56,039 nt of DNA from CAVZXS01 sp963779325 (GTDB lineage Bacteria; Bacteroidota; Bacteroidia; Chitinophagales; Chitinophagaceae), in contig CAVZXS010000001.1 of NCBI GenBank assembly GCA_963779325.1, forward strand, positions 1 through 56,039, in the 5' to 3' direction. Below the pieces are notes generated by a model. That model made no database searches. It worked only from the letters and a program-made list of their open reading frames with translations, and was not told the DNA's origin. How positions within the stretch are numbered: the first letter of the stretch is position 1; each line of letters opens with the position of its first letter. Positions 36,747 to 45,823 of the stretch are shown here, one piece after another. The position numbers and the translations under genes were made by a program.

Positions 36747-37823
36747 TCAGGCGTACTCCCATTTAAAACCACAGCTTGTTTTTTGATGCCCCTTACAAGT
36801 TTCAATAATAACAGAGGAGGTAACATTAAGTGTTTCGGCGGCTACCTTTATACTTGGATATATTTTCAAGAGTTTACCTTTCAAAGACAATTGACGTACT
36901 TTTTTAGACTGGGTTGCTGCCATAGATTGCCTGCCCCATTTATAACCTGATAAATCTATTTTATTCTTACCGTAACCCTTCTTCCAAAAAAAGCCTTTTG
37001 CACTTTTATAAACACCTTTTAATACAAGCCTTATGGCGTTTGTATTTGCACCGGTTACAGCTTCGGCGTCTTGTAAGGAGGCGAATTGAGCAATTTTATT
37101 ACCGGCAAAATCATACTGTGTTATTTTTTGCCCATAAGCTTCCCTGTGCCGAATCTTCCGTTCTTTTCTGATACTTTCTATATCCACTGTTTTTTCATTG
37201 CCCCATCTCCATACATAACCGCCGCAGGAAATACCTTTGCCCGAAGCCCTTTGTCCTATTGCGGTAGCAAATATTCCCGTTGCCCGCTCTGCTTCCGCTG
37301 CACTTGCATAGGTTTTTAGTTTCTTACCTTTTAGAGAATATTGGCTTACTTTTTTAGAGACCGTTTTTAAAATGGCCGCTCTTTGCTTTTCCTTAAATTC
37401 TTTAGATAGGTTTTTAAATGTACTTTCCATTCTTCCCCTTGCAACAATTCTTTTAGCCTTATCTGATTGGGTAGACTTTATTAAATTTCGAGGGTAAATA
37501 TTCAATCCATCACAATCTTTGCACAGGATTACTGTTTTTTTATCATCCAAATTAAACCTTGCAACAAAACAGTAATAAACAATTCTCGAAAGAGTTAAAT
37601 TATACCTGATCCCGTCAAGGGTAACACGGTTGACTAAGAATTTTGTAAAATCGTTTTTCAGAATATTTTTTGCCTTTCCTATTCTGGGCTTAATAATCAT
37701 TTCAGGTTTTGTATAAATAGCTCCGTTTTTATACTGCATTTCATATTCTAATCGCCTTAATTCTTCCAAAATTTGAAACCATAAAGTATCCCTCCAAGCC
37801 CGGAACATCTTTCCATTTTTCAC
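36747..37823 (-). CDS. Three-repeat NUMOD1 protein with degenerate HNH region
   Basis: 358 residues. Residues of about 70-118 resemble an HNH-3-type homing endonuclease core (LSRIVYYCFVARFN ... VILCKDCDGLNIYPRNLIKS), but the expected catalytic His-Asp pair appears as Cys-Lys-Asp, so nuclease activity is doubtful. Three NUMOD1 DNA-binding repeats follow at about 156-207, 233-281 and 307-358, each with a V-x-Q-x-S/D-x-x-G-x-K/N opening and a terminal aromatic GYVWRW/GFFWKK/GFKWEY motif. NUMOD1 modules give sequence-specific DNA contacts in HNH and GIY-YIG homing enzymes. It is convergent with DUF932. Confidence 0.78.
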   Translation of the reverse strand: MKNGKMFRAWRDTLWFQILEELRRLEYEMQYKNGAIYTKPEMIIKPRIGKAKNILKNDFTKFLVNRVTLDGIRYNLTLSRIVYYCFVARFNLDDKKTVILCKDCDGLNIYPRNLIKSTQSDKAKRIVARGRMESTFKNLSKEFKEKQRAAILKTVSKKVSQYSLKGKKLKTYASAAEAERATGIFATAIGQRASGKGISCGGYVWRWGNEKTVDIESIRKERKIRHREAYGQKITQYDFAGNKIAQFASLQDAEAVTGANTNAIRLVLKGVYKSAKGFFWKKGYGKNKIDLSGYKWGRQSMAATQSKKVRQLSLKGKLLKIYPSIKVAAETLNVTSSVIIETCKGHQKTSCGFKWEYA

Positions 37824-38110
37824 CCTTTATGTTTCTCAAAGAAAGGTTTTGATGAGGATATTCAAATACTGCCATAATGTAAAAATAGCCTTTAAGTTTT
37901 TTGATAAAGCTGATGGAAAATAATTATTTTCTTCATTAATTCTCCCACAAAGTTCGCCTTTTGTCTCCGTGGCGGCAATGAAATTCCGGCATAAAGAAAA
38001 CTGTTCCCACATTCCCTGTGATACTATTTATTCCGTTGCTTCATTGCCTTGGTCGCCAAAAGGTGGTGATGGTTCCATAATTAATTTTTAAACTATTAAA
38101 ATGAAATGTT

Positions 38111-38416
38111 ATGGAACAGTTAGCAATGAATTTTCCGGAATGGACAAGAGTAGCAGAAGTAGAATTGGTATATAAAACAAAAATAAAAGCTTCAGAACGG
38201 CCAAAGATTAGCAGTGTTAAAGATCGTTATCAACTGCTGAAAGAATTATGGAATGAAAACACTATTGAGATGCAGGAAGAATTTAAAGTGATGCTATTGA
38301 ACAGGGGTAACAAAGTGATTGGTGTTTATGAAGCATCTGCAGGTGGGTTAACAGGTACTGTTGCCGACCCAAGATTGATACTGGCTGCTGCTACTAAATC
38401 TTTGGCTGAACCTTAG
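38111..38416 (+). pseudogene. Truncated JAB (RadC-like) domain protein
   Basis: 101 residues that match the first two-thirds of the small JAB-domain proteins of Bacteroidota mobile elements: WTRVAEVELVYKTKIKASER, ISSVKDRYQLLKELWNENTI, EEFKVMLLNRGNKVIGVYEA, and GLTGTVADPRLILAAATKS. The frame then ends LAEP, just before the region where intact members carry the JAMM metal motif HxHPSG. No continuation is seen in the next 230 bp in any frame. The loss of the JAMM motif means no zinc peptidase-like activity. The break at about 38405 probably marks an insertion or deletion junction with the downstream cassette. Confidence 0.78.
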
Positions 38417-38589
38417 TGTTAAAGAAACTATTTCAAGTAATCGTCTGTCATTTTTTTCAGCAGACCGCTTACATAAAGGTTCAATCGCAGAATAGACTAT
38501 TACTTTGTAACTATTATTGCCGTTAACAGCCTAAAAGATTGCTCATTTTATCAGAAACTAATTGAAAAGGTGATAAAAATTGCAATTAA

Positions 38590-38622
38590 TTATTGTTTTA
38601 CAATAACTAATTATTACATTTG
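38590..38622 (+). promoter_or_regulatory. Promoter and palindromic operator of DUF2975-xre
   Basis: A 17-bp palindrome (TTATTGT-TTT-ACAATAA, 38590-38606) overlaps the expected -33 position, and TACATTTG (38615-38622) fits the Bacteroidota -7 consensus TAnnTTTG. The start codon lies 24 bp beyond. The arrangement suggests repression by the XRE protein encoded two genes down. Confidence 0.55.
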
Positions 38623-38645
38623 CATAATTAAATTAAATTCTCACA

Positions 38646-39161
38646 ATGAACAATGTCAAAATAATCTCTAAAATTCTATTTTTCATCACCCGATTTTTGG
38701 CAGGCTTCTACTTTGTAATAGCTACTTATTCAGGTATTGCACTGCTTACGGGATGGTCGTTAAATATTAAAGAAGGGGGTAAATATTTTCAGGTGTGTTT
38801 TCCATTTACAAAAACCGGGTTTTTAAATGGGGATTACAATTTGCCATACATCTTTTTTGAATTTCTAATTCCTTTGAGCCTTTATGGTCTTTTCTTTTTG
38901 TTGCTAAGTAATGTGTTTAAAGTTTTTTTTCAACCAAGATTGTTTTCCGAAAATGGTGTAAAACATTTAAGACGTTTTTATTTAGGCAACTTTATTATTC
39001 CAGGCCTGATGGTATTGCTGGTGAGCTCTATCGACAACCCGGAAACAGATGGAATACTGGTGATAGTGTTGCATGCGATAATAGGTGTATTTGCTTATTT
39101 TCTTGCAGCAATTTTTAAGCAAGGCTTAGACCTTCAAAACGAAAAAGACTTATTTATATAA
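38646..39161 (+). CDS. DUF2975 membrane protein
   Basis: 171 residues with four membrane helices (about residues 8-33, 64-90, 115-135, 138-158) and the DUF2975 layout including LYGLFFLLLSNVFKVFFQPR and LFSENGVKHLRRFYLGNFII. DUF2975 proteins usually pair with a small XRE regulator, exactly as here (2-bp gap). The pair is thought to sense something at the membrane and control adjacent genes; the signal is unknown. The gene has a recognisable promoter and operator upstream. Confidence 0.8.
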   Translation: MNNVKIISKILFFITRFLAGFYFVIATYSGIALLTGWSLNIKEGGKYFQVCFPFTKTGFLNGDYNLPYIFFEFLIPLSLYGLFFLLLSNVFKVFFQPRLFSENGVKHLRRFYLGNFIIPGLMVLLVSSIDNPETDGILVIVLHAIIGVFAYFLAAIFKQGLDLQNEKDLFI

Positions 39162-39163
39162 CT

Positions 39164-39370
39164 ATGCCAATAATTGTAAATGTAGATGTAATGCTTGCCA
39201 AACGCAAGATGCAAAGCAAAGACCTGGCAGAAAAATTAGACATTACCCCTGCCAATTTATCAATATTAAAAACTGGTAAAGCCAAGGGTATTCGTTTTGA
39301 TACGTTAGAAGCTATATGCAGAATATTGAATTGTCAACCGGGTGATGTGTTAGAATATGTAGCTGAATAA
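39164..39370 (+). CDS. YozG-like XRE regulator paired with DUF2975
   Basis: 68 residues, almost entirely one HTH_26/XRE domain: MPIIVNVDVMLAKRKMQSKD, LAEKLDITPANLSILKTGKA, then RFDTLEAICRILNCQPGDVL. It matches the small Cro/C1-type regulators (YozG type) that accompany DUF2975. Translation is probably coupled to the preceding gene. The palindrome at 38590-38606 is the likely binding site, making this an autoregulated pair. Confidence 0.88.
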   Translation: MPIIVNVDVMLAKRKMQSKDLAEKLDITPANLSILKTGKAKGIRFDTLEAICRILNCQPGDVLEYVAE

Positions 39371-39459
39371 TTTAAAATAATCTATAAAAATAAGTAGTCA
39401 AAAAAAACTTCCATTTGGGAGCAGGGAAATCTATTGTTTAAACTTTAAATAAAAATTAA

Positions 39460-40335
39460 ATGAATCGTTTGCAAATAAGTAATCTGAGTAAAACCTATAG
39501 TAACGGTACAAAAGCCCTTAACAATATTACTATGGAGTTTACCAATGGAATGTTTGGCTTGTTGGGCCCCAACGGTGCTGGTAAATCTTCCTTAATGAAA
39601 ACAATAGCTGGCTTACAAAGCCCCGATAGCGGAAGCATAGTATTAAATGATGTGGATATTGTAAAAGACAATTTGTTTATAAAGAAACAATTAGGTTTTT
39701 TACCGCAGGATTTTGGAGTGTACCCTAAAATTTCGGCGTTTGATTTACTTACTCATTTAGCGGTATTAAAAGGATTAACCAATGCTAAAGAAAGAAAGGA
39801 ACAAGTGCTGACACTATTAGAAAAAGTAAATCTTTATCCTGTAAGAAAAAAAGAAGTGCATACTTTTTCCGGTGGTATGCGTCAGCGTTTTGGTATTGCA
39901 CAAGCTTTGCTGGGCAATCCGCAAATAGTAATTGTAGATGAACCTACTGCCGGCCTTGACCCTGAAGAACGTAACCGTTTCAATAGTTTACTTAGCGAAA
40001 TTGGTGAAAATATCATAGTCATCCTTTCCACACATTTAGTGGAAGACGTAAAAACTTTGTGTACAAAAATGGCCGTAATTGATAAAGGTTCAGTATTAGC
40101 TTATGGCAAGCCAGGTGATTTTATAAATGAATTGAATGGAAAACTGTGGCAAAAATCTATTACAAAAAGTGAAATTCCTGCATATGAAGAAAAATACCAT
40201 ATGGTTTCAACACAATTCAACATGGGTAAATTGAATATCCATATTCAATCAAACGAAAATCCTGATAATGGATTTGAAGCTATTAATCCGGGCCTGGAAG
40301 ATGCCTATTTTTCAATTTTAAATTCCAATAAATAA
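39460..40335 (+). CDS. ABC transporter ATP-binding protein
   Basis: 291 residues with the complete ABC set: Walker A GPNGAGKS (about 36-43), Q-loop LGFLPQDFGVYPKI, signature FSGGMRQRFG (near 132), Walker B IVIVDEPTAGLDPEER (near 153), and the switch histidine in ILSTHLVEDV. The C-terminal 70 residues are an extension seen in bacitracin/ABC-2-type exporters. It is 5 bp upstream of the permease/peptidase fusion and forms a transporter with it. The substrate is unknown. Confidence 0.92.
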   Translation: MNRLQISNLSKTYSNGTKALNNITMEFTNGMFGLLGPNGAGKSSLMKTIAGLQSPDSGSIVLNDVDIVKDNLFIKKQLGFLPQDFGVYPKISAFDLLTHLAVLKGLTNAKERKEQVLTLLEKVNLYPVRKKEVHTFSGGMRQRFGIAQALLGNPQIVIVDEPTAGLDPEERNRFNSLLSEIGENIIVILSTHLVEDVKTLCTKMAVIDKGSVLAYGKPGDFINELNGKLWQKSITKSEIPAYEEKYHMVSTQFNMGKLNIHIQSNENPDNGFEAINPGLEDAYFSILNSNK

Positions 40336-40340
40336 CTCCT

Positions 40341-43300
40341 ATGAAAACGTTACTGAAATTTGAATGGAAAACGTATTTTACTAAACCAGGGTTTTATGTT
40401 TTACTATTTTTAACTATTTTATCAGGTCTTTTTGTCGGTACAAATTTTCGATTAGGAATAAGCCCGGATGTTTTTAAGAATGCTCCTTATGCTATTGCTT
40501 ACATGCTGGGCTTTATGAGCTTATTGTGTATATTTTTTTCTACAGTATTTTCAACGCAAATATTATTTAAGGAAACTGATAATAATTTTAACCTGATATT
40601 GTATGCAACGCCAATACGCAAAAACGATTATTTGGTTAGCAGATTTATTGCAGTTTCTTCACTTAGCTTTTTATGCTTTGTATTATTTACGTCTGGCTTT
40701 GCGATTGGTCAATATACGCTAGTTGAAAAAGATGGCTATACTGATTTTAATTTTTCATTTTACCTGCAACCCCTTTTGGTCTTCGGTTTGGCTAATACCA
40801 TATTTTGTTCTGCTATACTTTGCTGTATAGCATGGTTAAGCAAAAATAAACTAATGGTGTATGTAACGGGGCTGTTTATTTACATACTATACATGGTGAT
40901 GCTGATATTCTCAGGGTCGCCAATAATGGCTAAGGGAATGCCGCAATCTGCAACCACGGTTCTGTTGTCTGCAAGCATAGACCCCTTTGGTATTTCTGCT
41001 TACTTTCTGCAAACAAGTAAATGGTCAGTAATGCAACGAAATACAGCTTCCATACCATTAGCCGGAATACTTTTACTAAACCGTTTGGGGTTTTTGTTAA
41101 TATCCTTTCTTTCCCTTTTCATTACATTCAGGGCTTTTAGCTTCTCAATTGATAAAAAAAGGAGCGGTAAAAAATTACTTAAGCATATAGACACAAAAAC
41201 TATCTCAACCTCAAAAGTATTAAGTACTGTAAAGCCTATAACTGGCTGGCAGCACCACTGGGCAGCAATATTTTCATTTACCAAAATAGATTTAAAATAT
41301 ATTACAAAGAGCATCCCATTTGTATTAACCTGTGTAGGATTATTATTTTACTTGTCCATGGAAATTTATGGGTTAATTGAAAAGGGCATACGGCTTCCTC
41401 AAAAATATGCCACATCCGGTTTAATGACTAAAGCTATTATTGAAAATTTTCACGGCTTGTGTTTAATTGTAATTTTATACTATGCCAATGAAATTGTTTG
41501 GCGAAGCAGAAATAGCAATTTTAATCTTATTGAAAATGCCACACCGGTTAGCAAAACATCTCTGTTTTTTTCAAAATGGTTTACGCTGAGTATCATCATT
41601 ATTTTCTTTACTACATTAATGATTTTACTGGGGATAGTTTTTCAAATACAATATCACTATACCGTTTTTGATTGGTCTGCCTATTCTGGGGTGTATCTAT
41701 TTACCAGTCTGCCCTTAATAATAAGTGCTGGCATTATTTTATGTGTACAAAAAATGATTAAGTACAGATATGTAGGGTTAGTTGTATCCGCTGCAATAAT
41801 ATTACTCACAGCAACTTCATTTGGCGAAGAACTGCTATCGCATCCATTACTCACATTTCAAATTCCATATAGAGGTTTGTATAGCGATATTAATGGCTTT
41901 GGTCCTTACTTGCAGTCATTTAGCTGGCTGCATTTATTTGGATTATGTGTTGTGGTGATGCTGGCAATATTAATTACACAACTCAAAAAATTCCGTATCA
42001 AATTTGTGCCTTTATTTAGTTTGGTTTTATTAGGTATTTGTGCTTCATGGGCGGCAGTAAAACTTATGCATGATTATCAGCCAAAAAGTGAAGAAGCTGC
42101 AATAGTAATGCAGGCAGAATACGAAAAGAAATACAGGCAGTTTCAAAACCAGCCACAGCCAACTGTAACTGATGTTAAAACAACCATTGATTTATTTCCA
42201 GAAAAAAATGAATACAACATTGCCGCAAACTATATCATTCAAAATAAAACTGATAAGCCAATAGACAGTATTTTGATAAATTTTGCGGATGATATTACTA
42301 TTGATGATGCCAGCTTTATTAGCAATAATAAAGTTTATAAAATAAAAAATCAGTACACGGTAATCCAATTACAAAATTCTTTATTGCCAGGTGATACAGC
42401 ACAGTTTTCCACTGAATTTTCTTATAAATGGTCAGCTATCAATGGGCATAAACCTCTAAATGCCATTGTGCAAAACGGTTCGTTTATGCGTATAAGCTGG
42501 TATTTTCCAAAATTTGGCTATTTCTCTGAAAATGAAATTGAAACCGAAGAAGACAGAAGAAGATTTAGTTTGGGAAAAGCAACTCCATTAGTTTCAGTAG
42601 ATGCTCCTAAAAATAGTACTGATGATTTTATTAATCTGGATATGGTGGTCTCTACCAGTAGTAAACAAACTGCAATAGGCGTAGGGGAATTAGTACGACA
42701 GTGGCAAACAAGTAGCAGAAATTATTTTCACTATAAAACACCGTCGCCAATCCCATTTCGATTTGCCGTTTCATCTGCTGAATATGCAATTAAAAAAACG
42801 ACATACAATGGAAAGAGTATCGAAATTTATTATCACCCATTGCATCATCAAAATGTTGACCATCTTTTAAAGAATGCTCAATTGACAATGGAATACTGTG
42901 AACTTAATTTTGGAGCTTATCCTTTTAAAACAATCCGTTTTGCGGAAATATCCGCCTTTACAAAAGGGTTTGTAGCAACAGCTTACCCTGCTACCATTTA
43001 TATGACAGAGAATATGATTTATAATGCCAACATTAATGCTGACAAAAAGCAGGATGTAATAAATGAATTGGCAGGTCATGAATTAGCTCATTTATGGTGG
43101 GGCACCAGTCAAATTTCTCCTGATAACCGGGAAGGCGATGTAATGATTACAGAAACACTAGCTATGTACACTGAGTTGATGTTAGCTAAAAAAATGTATG
43201 GATACAAAAGAGTAAAGGAAATTGTTGATATGCACATAGGCATGTATTTAGGGGAACGGGGATTTACAGAGGAGCAACCATTATTTAAAGCACTCTCCTA

Positions 43301-43835
43301 TAATGTTCATCTAAGCTATTCTAAAGGCTTAGTAGTGATGTATCAACTTACTGAAATGATTGGCGAAGAAAAGGTAAACCTTGCATTGCGTAATTTCTTA
43401 CAGAAGCATACTTATCCAAACGCTAAGCCTATTTCAATTGATTTTATTAATGAACTGTATGCAGTAACAGATACATCACTCCATATAAAAATTGATGACT
43501 GGTTTAAACGAATTACACTTTACGATTTTAAAATTACAAATACCGCAGTTAAAAAAGCAGGAATACAATATGAGTTAACGCTAAATGCAGTAGCAACTAA
43601 ATATTATGAAAATGGTAAGGGTGTACAAACAAAGCCTTCCTATACCGATAGTGTAGATGTGGCTGTTGAATTTAAAAGTGGACAAGGAAAAATTGTTACA
43701 GTACCCATTAGAGATGGTAAAATAGAGAATAAGGTTTTAGTAAATGAAATGCCTGTGTCAATCTTTTTTGACCAAAAAATGAAGTTTATAAACTTAAAGG
43801 ATAAGGAAAAATGGAATATTGAGGGCAAAAATTAG
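40341..43835 (+). CDS. ABC-2 permease / M1 family aminopeptidase fusion
   Basis: 1164 residues. The first half (about 1-580) is a polytopic ABC-2-type permease with around a dozen helices in two sets. The second half is a gluzincin M1-like peptidase domain facing out of the cytoplasm: zinc motif HELAH at about residues 913-917 in AGHELAHLWWGTS, and the third ligand glutamate in MITETLAMYTELM 18 residues later; GFVATAYPATIYMTENM occupies the place of the GAMEN region. Such fusions are known in Bacteroidota and are annotated as ABC transporter permease/M1 aminopeptidase. It may export and trim peptides. Spacing of 5 bp from the ATPase supports one operon. Confidence 0.88.
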   Translation: MKTLLKFEWKTYFTKPGFYVLLFLTILSGLFVGTNFRLGISPDVFKNAPYAIAYMLGFMSLLCIFFSTVFSTQILFKETDNNFNLILYATPIRKNDYLVSRFIAVSSLSFLCFVLFTSGFAIGQYTLVEKDGYTDFNFSFYLQPLLVFGLANTIFCSAILCCIAWLSKNKLMVYVTGLFIYILYMVMLIFSGSPIMAKGMPQSATTVLLSASIDPFGISAYFLQTSKWSVMQRNTASIPLAGILLLNRLGFLLISFLSLFITFRAFSFSIDKKRSGKKLLKHIDTKTISTSKVLSTVKPITGWQHHWAAIFSFTKIDLKYITKSIPFVLTCVGLLFYLSMEIYGLIEKGIRLPQKYATSGLMTKAIIENFHGLCLIVILYYANEIVWRSRNSNFNLIENATPVSKTSLFFSKWFTLSIIIIFFTTLMILLGIVFQIQYHYTVFDWSAYSGVYLFTSLPLIISAGIILCVQKMIKYRYVGLVVSAAIILLTATSFGEELLSHPLLTFQIPYRGLYSDINGFGPYLQSFSWLHLFGLCVVVMLAILITQLKKFRIKFVPLFSLVLLGICASWAAVKLMHDYQPKSEEAAIVMQAEYEKKYRQFQNQPQPTVTDVKTTIDLFPEKNEYNIAANYIIQNKTDKPIDSILINFADDITIDDASFISNNKVYKIKNQYTVIQLQNSLLPGDTAQFSTEFSYKWSAINGHKPLNAIVQNGSFMRISWYFPKFGYFSENEIETEEDRRRFSLGKATPLVSVDAPKNSTDDFINLDMVVSTSSKQTAIGVGELVRQWQTSSRNYFHYKTPSPIPFRFAVSSAEYAIKKTTYNGKSIEIYYHPLHHQNVDHLLKNAQLTMEYCELNFGAYPFKTIRFAEISAFTKGFVATAYPATIYMTENMIYNANINADKKQDVINELAGHELAHLWWGTSQISPDNREGDVMITETLAMYTELMLAKKMYGYKRVKEIVDMHIGMYLGERGFTEEQPLFKALSYNVHLSYSKGLVVMYQLTEMIGEEKVNLALRNFLQKHTYPNAKPISIDFINELYAVTDTSLHIKIDDWFKRITLYDFKITNTAVKKAGIQYELTLNAVATKYYENGKGVQTKPSYTDSVDVAVEFKSGQGKIVTVPIRDGKIENKVLVNEMPVSIFFDQKMKFINLKDKEKWNIEGKN

Positions 43836-44102
43836 CTATGAAATTTGCTCTTTTCATTTTTACAAACATAATAGTTAAGATTAGTCAAGTTTTAGAATAG
43901 CCATAAAAAGGCTGTTTATTGACTTTAATTGGCATTATATAGATTGATAATTACAGCATTCATTGTAATTAGGTAACATTACTAAAAGATACCATTTTAA
44001 GGTTGATTTTTTGAGTAGTTTATATATAGGATATTGAATTGTTGTTTGGTTAAGTTGGGTGCCAAATATGATTATTGCAAGTTTAATTTTAAAACAAAAA
44101 AC

Positions 44103-44501
44103 ATGAAAAAGTATTTAAAAAATGTGAGTTTAATTCTGTTGCCTGCTTTACTTTTTTTCAGCTCATGCAAAAAAGATAACGACAATCCCGGAGGAACAAA
44201 TTCAAAAGTTGTAAAGTATGAAATTACCGGAAACTTTACCGGCAAGCTCACCGTTGTTTACAACGACAATGTAAACGGTAATACTGTTGTAAACAATGTA
44301 GCCCTGCCTTTTTTAAAGGATACAACGTACACAGCAAACATTACTGGAATAGGCATTGGAGCACAAGCTAGCGTACCTGGTGTAGCCGGGCAAACAGCAA
44401 CTATGAAAATATACTCAGGTGGAAATGTAGTAAAAACAGTTTCTGCCACAGCAGGTTCTTTGGGTGAGATGGTATTGCCAACAATTGCATATACATTCTA
44501 A
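44103..44501 (+). CDS. Small lipoprotein
   Basis: 132 residues from the ATG at 44103. The lipoprotein signal MKKYLKNVSLILLPALLFFS ends in the lipobox FSSC with the cysteine at residue 22, followed by a polar KKDNDNPGG linker. The mature domain (about 95 residues) is beta-rich: KYEITGNFTGKLTVVYNDN, TYTANITGIGIGAQASVPG, TATMKIYSGGNVVK. The layout resembles small immunoglobulin-like or MmpS-like lipoproteins; no specific function is known. The longer upstream start at 44034 would bury the signal and is rejected. Confidence 0.72.
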   Translation: MKKYLKNVSLILLPALLFFSSCKKDNDNPGGTNSKVVKYEITGNFTGKLTVVYNDNVNGNTVVNNVALPFLKDTTYTANITGIGIGAQASVPGVAGQTATMKIYSGGNVVKTVSATAGSLGEMVLPTIAYTF

Positions 44502-44610
44502 TACGGGTCAATTCAAAACATTAGAAATACTATTTAAAAAATAGTCTATGAAAAAAAGCAAGTATGAAAATAGCAAGTATACTAAAAATCAATTTACTCA
44601 AATTAAATAC

Positions 44611-45117
44611 ATGAATATTATGAGGGCTATTGTAACTACAGCACTAACCTTTCTTTCTTTTTTTAGCTTAAAAGCACAAAACCTTCCTGAGTTTAATGAC
44701 AAGCCAGCCTATGTTGATGCGAAAACTAAAGAGTTAAGGGAGTTGGAAAAATCACAATACAACACAATGGCTAAGGCAAAGGGTTTGGCAAAAGCTGAAG
44801 CTGGCTTTTTCTTGAATGGTATTTCTTCACCAGTTAAAATTACAAAGCAGGAAGAAGTAAAATTTATTATAAAAGTAACACCCGGTACCGACCCGACATC
44901 TGTTTTTGATTTGGTTCAGTTTGAAATTCGAAAAGAGCAAAGAATTTTTATAACAACAAAAGCCAAAGCAACAAGTACTTCTACTTCATTTGATAAAATA
45001 AGCTATGAAGTAAAGAAAGTAAAAGAAGGTTACTATTATTTAACTGTAAAAAACCTTGGTATTGGTGAATATTTTTTTGGCTCAAGCGATTTTATGTTTG
45101 CTTTTAGTATTGAATAA
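44611..45117 (+). CDS. Exported hypothetical protein
   Basis: 168 residues from the ATG at 44611 (MNIMRAIVTTALTFLSFFSLKAQ), a standard Sec signal peptide; an upstream ATG at 44548 adds 21 charged residues and is less likely. The mature protein is lysine-rich with predicted beta strands (EEVKFIIKVTPGTDPTSVFD, KEGYYYLTVKNLGIGEYFFG). It resembles small periplasmic proteins found near ABC/M1 cassettes, but I do not recognise a family. It is one of three consecutive exported proteins after the transporter. Confidence 0.6.
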   Translation: MNIMRAIVTTALTFLSFFSLKAQNLPEFNDKPAYVDAKTKELRELEKSQYNTMAKAKGLAKAEAGFFLNGISSPVKITKQEEVKFIIKVTPGTDPTSVFDLVQFEIRKEQRIFITTKAKATSTSTSFDKISYEVKKVKEGYYYLTVKNLGIGEYFFGSSDFMFAFSIE

Positions 45118-45151
45118 CCTGAGTTATTAACTGACTTTTATTTTAAATTTT

Positions 45152-45784
45152 ATGAAATATTTACTTTTACTATTTTTTATTGCAGTTACTTTAATTTGTA
45201 AAGCACAAAATATTTTAGTACCTGGTAGTGGGATATTTGAAAAATCTAATCTTAAAAGCGGCAAAACAGAGATGGCCTACTTTGCCGTTAATGGCAGCCG
45301 AAAGGCGGAGATAGGTACTTTTTCAGTTGATATACTTCACGACAATAAAACGATATCGGTTTACACCACTTTGCAATTCCAAAATTCAACCGACGTATGG
45401 GTTGATACCTGCATTTCTGAAGAGGCTACATTTAAACCTATCTACCGTTCATCGTTTAATAAGGACAATGCTTTTGTTATTAACTACTCTAATGAAGTAA
45501 AAGGATACTACTACAATAAGCAAACAAAAAAAAGAACCACTATACAAGAGCCTGTTAAGGATGCTTTTTTTGACAGCTACGCTTATCCTTATTTTATTGG
45601 ATTACTTCCGCTTACTACAGGCTATAAAAAAGATTTGGTAGTGTTTGATTACAAGCCGGAAAACCAAACTAACATTAAGAAAACGAGGATTGAAGAAGTA
45701 AAGAACAATACTTATGTAAGTATCACTACCGGAGAGCATAAGGTTTGGCAGGTGAGTGTCTTTGAGGAAGCTGAGATGGCCTAA
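45152..45784 (+). CDS. Exported protein, C-terminus possibly lost to IS3
   Basis: 210 residues with a signal peptide (MKYLLLLFFIAVTLICKAQ). The mature part is beta-rich, with FEKSNLKSGKTEMAYFAVNG, TCISEEATFKPIYRSSFNK and SYAYPYFIGLLPLTTGYKKD resembling DUF3108-like periplasmic proteins. The frame ends VWQVSVFEEAEMA only a few bases before the IS3 end at about 45788, and related proteins normally run on for another strand pair after the WQV motif, so the natural C-terminus was probably removed by the insertion. It is the last gene of the transporter cassette. Confidence 0.6.
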   Translation: MKYLLLLFFIAVTLICKAQNILVPGSGIFEKSNLKSGKTEMAYFAVNGSRKAEIGTFSVDILHDNKTISVYTTLQFQNSTDVWVDTCISEEATFKPIYRSSFNKDNAFVINYSNEVKGYYYNKQTKKRTTIQEPVKDAFFDSYAYPYFIGLLPLTTGYKKDLVVFDYKPENQTNIKKTRIEEVKNNTYVSITTGEHKVWQVSVFEEAEMA

Positions 45785-45823
45785 TATCTACGGACACAAA
45801 ATTCCAATAAATTTACAAAATTT

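Noticed and set aside
38417..38640. Continuation of the JAB gene in another frame
   Set aside because: No frame in this stretch encodes a HxHPSG-like motif or anything resembling the missing domain.
40341..43835. Permease/peptidase fusion as an assembly or frameshift artefact
   Set aside because: The frame is continuous, both halves are complete, and this fusion is a known Bacteroidota protein type.
44034..44102. Upstream start for the small lipoprotein at 44103
   Set aside because: It would place 23 residues ahead of a textbook lipoprotein signal peptide.
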